A stretch of DNA of 7,919 nt, from positions 1-7,919 of the forward strand of contig JABSQC010000027.1 of NCBI GenBank assembly GCA_013214845.1, in the 5' to 3' direction. Made by a program: the position numbers and the translations under genes. Below are positions 1 to 7,349 of the stretch, in pieces. Position 1 is the first letter of the stretch, and the number at the start of each line of letters is the position of its first letter. The notes under the pieces are model-generated. The model searched no databases and was not told the DNA's origin. It worked only from the letters and a program-made list of their open reading frames with translations. Source of the stretch: Mycoplasmataceae bacterium. GTDB lineage: Bacteria > Bacillota_I > Bacilli_A > Mycoplasmatales > Hepatoplasmataceae.

Positions 1-2023
1 ATTAATTGGAATTATAGGAATACAAATTAACTTAATAATGGACCTAGATTACATGAAATATATGGGAATGGGAGTAGCAGGAGCTGGAGTTGCTTCATTT
101 ATAGGTTACTCATTCCAAGCAATAACTGGATTTATATTAGCCCTTAAATTTAAATCAAGAGGTGAAACTAATATATTCTACAATTTTGAATCATTTAAAA
201 TTAAAAAAGAAGTATTGATTGTAACTTTATTAATGGGAGCTCCTTTTATTCTTAGAATGGTTCTTGTTAATATAGACAACATAATGTATGTTTCATCTGT
301 AAACAATGGTTTAGGTGTATTTGATTATAATTCGGTATTGTCTTCATCCGATGCTCTTGATTTTCAAACACAATTAAATGAATACATAGCACAGCAGGCT
401 GCTTTGGGTATAGATGCATCTTCGGCTACTTCTGAGTTTTATACTAATTTTTGAGGTGCTTCTGTTGGTGCTTATGGAAACACTTATACAATACTTTGAA
501 TGACAATTACTGGTTTAATTCAAGGTACAACATCTGTTCTTACATATAACTATAATCAACAAAATTACTCTAGAACTAAACAATCAACTAAATTAACCTT
601 GCTTTACATGGTGATATTGGCTACATTTATGATTGCATTATTTGAGGTGTTGCTTCCTCAAATAATGATGATATTTAAGGTTACAATAATTAATTCTGCA
701 AATATTTACTTTGTTGGTGTCTCATTATCTAGAATGATATTTGTTGGATTAACCTTTATTCCATTTATATTCATATTAGGTACTGGAAACGTTACTAAAT
801 CAGTTATTTACACTACTATTGAAGGTATTTGATTCATTGTTATATTATTGATTTTTGATTCAACTATGTCTAATACTCTAAATTACTATAAAATAATTCC
901 ATGAACATTTGCAATTGCAGAGTTATCATTTATATTTGTAACCTTCCCATACTACTTCTATAAAGTTCATCACTTACATAGAGACGATGAATTGAATAAG
1001 ATTAGAAAAGTTGCTAAAGATTTTAGTAGCCAAGCTAAAATGTCTCTAAATAAAACAAAACTATCACTTGAAACAGAATACTCTAATGAAGTAAAACATC
1101 AAGTTAGTGAATATGTAGTAGATAATGATATTGATTCAAAAATTAAAACAAAACTTGTATATAGAAATATATATAGAGTCAATAAAAGTGAAGACGTAGA
1201 TAATGATCTATATGTAGAAGAGCTAAGCAATATATGAAAAGATGGTAGCAAAAAAATTCTTGATATAAATAAAAAAACAAGCACTGAACTTACAAAACTA
1301 AAAGAAGAAGAAGACAAAAAATATAAAAAATGAATAGAAGATTATAAAATACACTTTGTTTTTAAGTTTGCGTTCACTAAAGATAAAGAAAATTCAAAAG
1401 AAGCAGGTCAATTTAGTCAAGAAAAAGAATTTTTAGAATATGAAAAAGAAGTTGCTAGAAGAGAAAAAGAAATTGAAAAAAAACAAAAACTTGAATTAAA
1501 AGAATTACCAAAAGAAGAGCAAAATAAAATTAAAAAAGAAAACAAAAAAGAAAATTATATTGCTAAAAAGGACGACAAGATTGCTATTTTATATGCAACT
1601 TTAGAAGGGTCTAAAATATTATTTAAAGATAAATATTATGATAGAAAAAGAATATTTGATAATAAAGTAGAAGATATTACTAATAATTACAACATAAGAA
1701 TTAAAAAAATTCAAGTAAAAATAACAGAAGATCCTGAAAATTCTGAAAAATACAAAATTGATATTTCTAATTTAGAAACGGAAATGGATAAAGAAATTTT
1801 AAATTTATCTATAAGATACAATAAGCGTGATATATCTAGAAAGTTTGATCATAAGTACGAAAAGGCAAGTAATAAAAATCTTGAAAAAATTGAAAAATTA
1901 AAATCTAAAGAATTTGATTACAAAAATATTGAGAGAATCAAAATTATTGAAGCTAAAAGAGATATCAATATGAAATTAGCTGAAATCAAATACAACACAA
2001 AAAGATATTTAAATGAAAATTAA
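1..2023 (+). CDS. MATE-family efflux transporter with long charged C-terminal tail (5' partial)
   Basis: The frame is open from the left edge (first full codon at base 2) to TAA at 2021, giving 673 visible residues once UGA at 452, 497, 830, 902, 1235 and 1331 is read as Trp. Visible residues 1-327 are membrane-type. They include a Gly/Ala-rich segment (about 20-45), a helix ending in NIDNIMYVSS (about 72-98), the QGTTSVLTYNYNQQNYSR stretch (174-191) that matches the MATE motif at the second helix of the C-terminal lobe, and four further hydrophobic helices. MATE proteins export drugs or organic cations in exchange for Na+ or H+ at the plasma membrane. The start and probably the first four or five helices lie outside the window. 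Two oddities are seen: a roughly 68-residue loop (about 97-165), longer than usual, and a hydrophilic Lys/Glu-rich tail (about 328-673) that looks largely coiled-coil. MATE assignment is firm; substrate and tail function are unknown. Confidence 0.85.
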
Positions 2024-2041
2024 ATTTAAGTAGATAATTTA

Positions 2042-2047
2042 TATAAT
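2042..2047 (+). promoter_or_regulatory. Probable -10 box of the M42 peptidase gene
   Basis: A perfect TATAAT lies 19 bp downstream of the MATE stop codon and 18 bp before the peptidase start. No convincing -35 hexamer is visible 16-19 bp upstream, which is common in mollicute promoters. Transcription would begin near 2053, at the edge of the ribosome binding site AAAGGAG (2054-2060), so the leader would be very short. No hairpin terminator is seen between the MATE gene and this site, so read-through from upstream is also possible. Confidence 0.5.
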
Positions 2048-2065
2048 TTTTTTAAAGGAGTTAGA

Positions 2066-3190
2066 ATGAGTAAAGTTCAAAAAAGAAATGAAATTGATGA
2101 AAAAAAATTAGAGCAAATACTAATTGATATATCTAATATAGACGGAGCTTCAGGAGATGAAGAATTAGTTGTTGATTTTTTAAAGAGTGAATTAAAAGCT
2201 ATAGGTTATAAAAAATTTGAAAGGGATAACTTAGGTACTTTTTCTGTTGTAGTAAAAGGGACAGAAAAGGGAGCACCTAAAACACTTATTGAATCACATA
2301 TGGATGCTCCGGCATTTATTGTAAGTGCAATTGATAAAGATGGTTTTATAAAATTTACTCCCACAGGTGGTTGATGAGGTCATGTTCTTTTAGGACAAAT
2401 GCTAAGAATTAAAAATTCTAAAGGCAAAAAATATGTTGGAATAATTGGTGCTAAACCACCTCATATAATATTGCCAAACGAAAGAAACAAGGTAATAGAT
2501 ATTAAAAATATGTTTCTAGATATTGGTGCTACATCAAAAGAGGAAGTTATTAATAAGTTTGGAATAAATGTAGGTGATAGAGCTGTACCCCATACACATG
2601 CAACAAGACTTAATGGTACTGACTTGTTTTCGGGAAATGGTTATGATGATAGAGCAGGTTGTGCTGTTAACTTTATGCTACTTAAATGAATGTATGAAAA
2701 TGATGTTAAACCAAAAGGAGATGTTATAGTAACTTTCTCTACTCAAGAAGAGGTTGGTTTGAGAGGGGCTAAAACAGCATCTCAAAAATTTAATGCAGAC
2801 ATAGGTTTTGGATTAGATGTAACTATCGCTTATGACATTCCAGTCACAGAGAAAAAGAACGTTAGACTGAGAAAAGGTGTAGCACTTGGATTGATGGATG
2901 GAGGAACTATTGCTTCTAAAACTCTATATAAATTTATGGAAAATATAGCAATTAAAGAAGGAATTGATTATGAACCAGATGTTTTACCTTGAGGAAGAAC
3001 AGATGCTTCAGAATTGCAAAGAGCTCATGATGGTGCTTATGCAATGTCTCTATCTATTCCGATAAGATATATGCACACACACCACGAAACTGTATCAATA
3101 CATGACATTAAAGAAGTAATAAGAATATTCCAAGGTTATGTTATTGAGATGGATAAAAACACTTATGATAATCAAATAAAATTTAAGTAG
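2066..3190 (+). CDS. M42-family metallo-aminopeptidase (glutamyl aminopeptidase/endoglucanase-like)
   Basis: A complete gene of 374 residues, close to the usual 340-370 of the family, with UGA-Trp at 2372, 2375, 2687 and 2990. M42 enzymes are cytoplasmic two-metal (Zn/Co) aminopeptidases that trim N-terminal residues from short peptides, often as large oligomers. The metal and catalytic residues are all visible: His78 in SHMDAP, Asp194 in GYDDRAGC, the Glu228-Glu229 pair in TQEEVGLRGA, Asp251 in GLDVT, and His337 in RYMHTHHE. The GRTDAS segment (310-315) before the last His is also typical. The start ATG follows AAAGGAG with a 5-base gap. The gene has its own TATAAT box upstream and a terminator at its end, suggesting a monocistronic unit. 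In a mollicute, which takes up peptides and makes few amino acids, it probably feeds the amino-acid pool. Exact residue specificity cannot be read from the sequence. Confidence 0.92.
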
Positions 3191-3209
3191 AGCTTGCTCT
3201 ATTTTTTTT
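3185..3209 (+). terminator. Rho-independent terminator of the M42 peptidase gene
   Basis: TAGAGC (3188-3193) pairs with GCTCTA (3196-3201), and the stem extends by AAG (3185-3187) against TTT with one G-T pair. Eight T's follow at 3202-3209. The hairpin begins within the last sense codon and contains the TAG stop. If the stem forms fully the loop is only TT; a 5-bp core stem with a CTTG loop is more realistic. It separates the peptidase from the carrier gene downstream. Confidence 0.8.
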
Positions 3210-3254
3210 ATTTATATATATGTAAATAGTTTATTATTTATATTAAGGAATAAA

Positions 3255-5090
3255 ATGAGTGGAGATAATTCAAACGTTAAAATTGTTAATAAAAAGACAT
3301 CTTTAAAAGAAAGACGTGCTGACATTAAACAAAAAAGAAAGCAAACAAAAAAAGACTCAAAAGGTTTTATGTCTTTTGCTACAAAAATTCCATCATCATT
3401 TACAATTCTATTTTTTGTACTATTAATAGTAATGATCTTAACTTGAGCAATACCAGGCGAGTTTTATTTTAATGACTTATTTACAGGTTATAGTGATCCA
3501 ATTAATTCAATGGCTGGTATATCAGGGTCAACAACAATAGACCAGGCTGTCAAGATAATCTCTTCTTCTCCTGGAACTAACATAGAAGGATATGTTGACT
3601 ATACTATGGCATCTACACTTCAATCTATGATCGGAATTGATGTAGAAGGTTGAGGTACAATAACGGGTTCAACTACTATATCTGAAATAAATACAATATG
3701 AAATATGGATCCAAACCCAATTGTAATAACTCATAACCCACAAGGTTTACTAAATGTATTTTATTCTATTGCTTATGGTTTTGCCGATGCTTTACCTATA
3801 ATACTTTATGTTTTGGTACTAGGTGGTTTTCTAGAAATAGTTATGGACACTGGAGCTATGGAAAAAGGAGCTTCAGCACTACTTAAAAAATCAAAAGGTA
3901 AAGAAATATTCATTATACCGTTATTGTTCACTCTTTTCTCTCTAGGTGGTACAACATTTGGGATGCAAGAAGAAACAATAGGATTCTTTATAATAGTTGT
4001 TCCAATATTGATAATGGCTGGTTTTGATGCTGTTACCGGGATGATTGTTATAGTACTTGGTAGTACTACTGGTATGGTTGCATCAACAGTCAATCCATTT
4101 TCTATAGGAGTTGCTACAGATGCTATTGATGGAATTGGGATAGGAAATGGTATTGGATTCAGATGAGTTTACTGAGTTGTATTTACAACAATGGGTGCAA
4201 TATATGTAACCAGATATGCTAGAAGAGTACAAAAGACTCCTGAACTATCTGTTATAAGTGAAAAAGATAGAGATAAAAATTCAGTATGAGCTAATTCAGT
4301 AGTTATTGATTCTTCTGAAAAATTAACTTCAAAAGATAAATCAACATTAGCTATATTTGTTATTACTTTCTTAGCAATGATATTCTTTATAATGCCTTGA
4401 TACGAATGAGTTCCTGCAATGTCTAAAGTACCTCAAGTAGGTTGACATTGATATTCATGATTAGCAGGTGCAACACCAGGAACAGGAGACTTTCCATACA
4501 CTGGAATAGGTGGTCCCGGTTCTTGATACTTTATGGAGATAATTGTTTTATTTATTGTTTCATCAGTTATTATTTCAGCAATTAATTGAAAGGGAGAAAA
4601 ACACTTTTTTGACACATTTATTTCTGGTGCTCAAAGTATGTTATCAGTTGGATTTATAATAGCAGTATCACGTGGTGTTCCTATGCTGATGTCTTGATCA
4701 GGTATTGATAGCTTTATTATAGATAGCTTATCATCAGCTGCATCTGGACTTAATGAACTAGGATTTGTAATAATTGCTTACTTTATATTTATATTACTGT
4801 CACTTGTAATACCATCTACATCTGGCCTTGCTGGTGCTACAATGCCATTAATGGGAAGTACAGCAATAAGTGTTGGTGGCACACAAACTGCCGTTGCAAC
4901 AGTTAATTCCTACACAATAGCATCTGGTGCAATTAACATGATAACTCCAGCGCAGGGAGTTCTAATGGCTCAAACAGAGGCATCTCAAGTTAAATACACC
5001 GATTACCTCAAAGTTACAATGCCATACTTTGCAACTGTAATTGTTATGGGTATACCAGTAGTTCTTCTATCTACAATAGCAACATTCTAA
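3255..5090 (+). CDS. YfcC-family (DcuC-like) membrane carrier
   Basis: A complete gene of 611 residues, longer than the roughly 450-510 usual for YfcC proteins, with fourteen UGA-Trp codons. The family belongs to the C4-dicarboxylate/arginine-ornithine carrier group of inner-membrane secondary transporters. Matching features are the HNPQGLLNVFYS segment (160-171), the helix containing LGGFLEIVMDTGA (189-201), the signature GGTTFGMQEE (231-240), AGFDAVTG (255-262) and STVNPFSIGVA (277-287), and a C-terminal half with PSTSGLAGATMPLMG. The N-terminus (1-37) is Lys/Arg-rich and has no signal peptide; the first helix is about 46-64. The extra length lies mainly in an outside loop, about residues 65-160, and a Trp-rich loop at about 382-430. 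The start follows AAGGA with a 5-base gap; the A+T-rich 45 bp before it contains weak -10-like hexamers only. Substrate is uncertain: amino acids such as arginine/ornithine, or carboxylates, are possible. Confidence 0.85.
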
Positions 5091-5096
5091 TGAAAT

Positions 5097-5123
5097 AAAA
5101 ACCTTCTTGATAAGAAGATTTTT
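5097..5123. terminator. Bidirectional terminator between the carrier gene and fruK
   Basis: CTTCTT (5103-5108) and AAGAAG (5112-5117) form a 6-bp stem around GAT. Five A's (5097-5101) precede the stem and five T's (5119-5123) follow it, so each strand has a hairpin followed by a U-run; the flanks can also pair past one C/A mismatch. The hairpin lies in the 62-bp gap between two convergent stop codons (5090 and 5153) and can serve both. The stem is short and A/T-rich, so its efficiency may be modest. Confidence 0.7.
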
Positions 5124-5152
5124 GTTTTAAATATATTGTTTTAAAATAATCA

Positions 5153-6058
5153 TTACTTGATTGATATAGAGGGAACTAAATTTTCAACAGTATCCTTATC
5201 TGCAATTCAAATCTTAGACGCAGTAGCTGCTCCACACGCATTTGCAAATATAATTGATTCTTCTATTGTTTTTTCTAAGCTTAATGAATATACAAATCCA
5301 GCAACAGTTGAGTCGCCAGAACCAACAGGATTAACCAAATCTATTTTAGCAGGTATAACTTTGTAATATTTATCTTTATTCATAAATAATGATCCTTTTT
5401 CACCTAGTGAAACCATTATGTTTTCAACACCTAATTTAATAACTTTTTCCATTGAATCTTTAATTATTTTTTCTGAATTTCCTTCTACATTAACTATATT
5501 TTTAATTTCATCTTCATTAGGTTTAATAAAGAAGATATCATTATCTTTTATAATATTTAGAATATTTTTAGAGTCAACATCTAATACAACATTAGCATTC
5601 TTCTTATTTACAATTTTAATTACTTTATCAAGTAATTCGTCTGAAGGGTAACTACCCATTATTAAAACAAAATCATCTGCATTAACTTTGTTTTTTAAAT
5701 ACTTCAAAAATTTCTTAACGCTATCTTTACTTAATTCTTCCTTTCTTCCGTTAAGTTCAAAATTATTTTTGCTAGTATTTACTTTTACATTTATTCTAGT
5801 ATCGAAACCTGAGTCAAAACTAGTATAGTTTACATTTTCATTATTTAATATAGATTCAAACATTCTTCCTGTATTTCCGCCAGTAAAAACTATAGATTCA
5901 TTTATAATGCCTAATCTTGTTAAGAGAACAGATGCATTAACTCCCTTGCCTCCAGCAAGTAAATATCTCTCGTCAATCTTATTTACGGAATTAATATCGA
6001 CTTTATCATTATTAATTACATAATCAATTGCGGGGTTAAAAGTAATTGTGTATATCAT
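5153..6058 (-). CDS. fruK: 1-phosphofructokinase (PfkB family)
   Basis: A complete gene of 301 residues, normal for the family. The frame passes a UGA at 5209-5207 (Trp284) and ends at TAA (5155-5153), so a standard-code reading would lose the last 18 residues. The enzyme phosphorylates fructose-1-phosphate to fructose-1,6-bisphosphate in the cytoplasm. The N-terminus MIYTITFNPAIDY is the hallmark of the FruK/LacC branch. GGKGVNAS (36-43) is the first PfkB signature, IKPNEDEI (178-185) and SLGEKG (217-222) follow, and NPVGSGDSTVAGF (243-255) holds the catalytic base Asp249 and the anion hole. A tagatose-6-phosphate kinase is the closest alternative, but the neighbouring fructose PTS genes favour FruK. 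No ribosome binding site precedes the ATG; a TAAAAT box only six bases upstream suggests a leaderless message. It is transcribed away from fruR, EIIA and EIIBC. Confidence 0.92.
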
Positions 6059-6064
6059 AATTTA

Positions 6065-6070
6065 ATTTTA
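6065..6070 (-). promoter_or_regulatory. Probable -10 box of fruK (leaderless start)
   Basis: Read on the - strand, TAAAAT ends six bases before the fruK ATG, so transcription would start at or next to the A of the ATG. This agrees with the absence of any AGGAG-like site before the gene. No good -35 hexamer is found 16-18 bp upstream. The box is part of TAAAATTAA (6062-6070), which recurs in opposite orientation before fruR. A+T-rich DNA contains such hexamers by chance, so this is an inference from spacing. Confidence 0.45.
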
Positions 6071-6084
6071 CTACACATAGAGTG

Positions 6085-6120
6085 TTAGTAATTGTGAGTT
6101 TTTGTTGACAATTGTTAATT
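6085..6120. promoter_or_regulatory. Candidate FruR operator: two 16-bp repeats spaced 20 bp
   Basis: TTAGTAATTGTGAGTT (6085-6100) and TTGACAATTGTTAATT (6105-6120) are direct repeats matching at 11 of 16 positions, exactly 20 bp apart, about two helical turns. Both contain AATTGT. The second copy is itself a near-palindrome, TTGACAATTGTTAA (6105-6118), with 6 of 7 arm positions paired. They sit in the middle of the 90-bp divergent region between fruK and fruR. DeoR-type sugar regulators commonly bind such repeated sites beside their own gene and release them when a sugar phosphate binds. Binding by this FruR is inferred from position only. Confidence 0.4.
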
Positions 6121-6142
6121 ATAAATTTATTTATATTAAAAT
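6105..6142 (+). promoter_or_regulatory. Probable promoter of the fruR-EIIA-EIIBC operon
   Basis: A perfect -35 hexamer TTGACA lies at 6105-6110. The best -10 is ambiguous: TATTTA (6128-6133) has a 17-bp spacer, TATATT (6132-6137) is a better hexamer with a 21-bp spacer, and TAAAAT (6137-6142) mirrors the fruK box and sits six bases before the GTG start but is 26 bp from TTGACA. In every case the message would have almost no leader. The -35 overlaps the candidate FruR operator, so bound FruR would block this promoter and fit autorepression. Confidence 0.45.
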
Positions 6143-6148
6143 TAATAT

Positions 6149-6904
6149 GTGGGAAATAATAATATTTTTAAAGTAAAAGAAATTTTAAATGAAAAGAAAA
6201 TGGTTACTACTAAGGACTTATCTAAACTTTTGAATGTTTCTCCCATGTCAATAACTAGATATCTTAATAATCTTGAAGAAGAAGGTTTCATCGAAAGAAC
6301 ACATGGTGGAGCTATTTTACTAGAAGAAAACAAAAGAATTTCTGAAATTAATTTTAGTAAAAGAATTAAGATTAATCAAAAGATAAAAAGGGAAATTGCA
6401 AAAAAAGCTGCTTCATATGTTTCTGAAAATAATACTATTTTTATTGATTCAGGCAGTACAACTATACTTCTACTAGATTTCTTGGTAAAAAACATAGTAA
6501 TTTATACTAATTCAATTTACACTGCTTTAGATGCAATTGAAAAGAAATTTGTGAATGTTAATATTATTGGCGGTAGAGTTAAACCAGTAACATTAGCATC
6601 AGTTAACCCACTATGTAAAGAAGCTATAGAAAAATTGAATTTTGATTATGTTTTTTTAGGAACAAATTCTTTTGACTCTATAGGTTCTTTAACAACACCA
6701 GATAGCAACGAAGGTTTTGTAAAAGAATTAATATCAACAAGATCTAGCGAGATAATAGTTTTAGCAGATTCCGCAAAATATAATAAAACTAGTTTTTACA
6801 ACTTTACACCTAAAGGGTATAAACTAGTTACAGATTATAGTGGAAAGATATCAAATCAAAAATTTGATGTTGAAAAAATAGAGGTAAAAAATGAAAATAT
6901 CTAA
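6149..6904 (+). CDS. fruR: DeoR-family transcriptional regulator of the fru locus
   Basis: A complete gene of 251 residues, the usual DeoR length. Residues about 8-55 form the N-terminal winged helix-turn-helix (VTTKDLSKLLNVSPMSITRYL, then EEGFIERTHGGA). From about 75 on is the sugar-phosphate sensor domain, with DSGSTT (100-105), the GGR turn (141-143), FLGTNSFD (169-176) and LADSAKYNKTSF (205-216). Such proteins repress sugar genes until a phosphorylated sugar, here probably fructose-1-phosphate, binds. GTG at 6149 is chosen as start: the frame is closed just upstream by TAA at 6143, the next ATG (6200) would cut into the HTH, and the overlapping ATG at 6147 is in another frame that stops after nine codons. 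No ribosome binding site is visible. The usual DeoR recognition-helix motif IRRDL reads ITRYL here. The 3' end overlaps the EIIA gene by 14 nt. Confidence 0.88.
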   Translation: MGNNNIFKVKEILNEKKMVTTKDLSKLLNVSPMSITRYLNNLEEEGFIERTHGGAILLEENKRISEINFSKRIKINQKIKREIAKKAASYVSENNTIFIDSGSTTILLLDFLVKNIVIYTNSIYTALDAIEKKFVNVNIIGGRVKPVTLASVNPLCKEAIEKLNFDYVFLGTNSFDSIGSLTTPDSNEGFVKELISTRSSEIIVLADSAKYNKTSFYNFTPKGYKLVTDYSGKISNQKFDVEKIEVKNENI

Positions 6905-7340
6905 ATTATTTTATGACGAGTTATTTTTCAATAACTATGAAGCAAAAAATAAAAAGGATGTACTTAAAAAACTTTCTAGTGAAATAGTAAAGGCAAATTA
7001 TGGTAGTGATGATAAAGCAATTCTAAAAGCTTACCTTAAGAGAGAAAAAGAATTTTCTACAGGTATAGGTCATGGAATCGCAATTCCTCATGTAAGAATA
7101 AGTGAAATATCTAAACCTGCCATCATGTTTGTTAAACCTTCAAGTCCAATTAAATGAGGATCGCTGGATGGAAATGATGTTAAGTATATTTTTATGATAA
7201 TGATGCCTAGTGGAGAGAATGCAGGTTCTGAGCATCTTTCTGCATTAGCAGAATTATCAAGAAGCTTTATGAAAAAAGAGTTTCAAGATGGAGTTTCTAA
7301 AGTTGAAAACTTAGAGGAACTTAAGAAATTATTTGATTAA
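6891..7340 (+). CDS. PTS fructose-type EIIA component (stand-alone)
   Basis: A complete gene of 149 residues, the size of a single EIIA type-2 (fructose/mannitol/Ntr) domain. UGA at 7155 encodes Trp89. The signature TGIGHGIAIPHVR (57-69) contains the phosphorylated histidine, His67, with His61 nearby; the remainder matches the domain (MIMMPSGENAGSEHLSALAELS, then a C-terminal helix). This cytoplasmic protein takes phosphate from HPr-His and passes it to the EIIB cysteine encoded next door. The start lies 14 nt inside the end of fruR, preceded by GAGGT (6881-6885) with a 5-base gap, which suggests translational coupling. In many Firmicutes and mycoplasmas this domain is fused to EIIBC in FruA; here it is separate. 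A mannitol or Ntr EIIA is less likely given the fructose EIIB and FruK nearby. Confidence 0.9.
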
Positions 7341-7349
7341 GGAGGGAAA

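Noticed and set aside
1099..1317. 72-residue minus-strand ORF
   Set aside because: Ser/Leu-rich shadow of the Lys/Glu-rich coding tail on the + strand, with no ribosome binding site or family match.
38..2023. Apparent set of small separate genes or a decayed pseudogene
   Set aside because: All pieces lie in one frame separated only by UGA, and the joined protein matches the MATE family; this is code 4, not decay.
2372..2377. Tandem UGA UGA as a true stop or frameshift in the peptidase
   Set aside because: The frame continues with all M42 metal ligands in order; both codons read as Trp-Trp within a GGWWGH segment.
3210..3254. Strong promoter or riboswitch before the carrier gene
   Set aside because: Only weak A+T-rich -10-like hexamers (for example TATTAT at 3232) and no paired structure long enough for a riboswitch.
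3806..4093. 95-residue minus-strand ORF
   Set aside because: Antisense to the conserved core of the YfcC-type carrier, low-complexity and without a start signal.
5157..5651. Plus-strand ORFs of 69 and 77 residues
   Set aside because: They are antisense to fruK, which has clear PfkB motifs throughout; no ribosome binding site or recognisable protein.
6147..6176. ATG at 6147 as the fruR start
   Set aside because: It is in a different frame and meets TAA after nine codons; GTG at 6149 gives a full-length DeoR N-terminus.
6142..6333. 63-residue minus-strand ORF
   Set aside because: Shadow of the FruR helix-turn-helix coding sequence, with no supporting signals.
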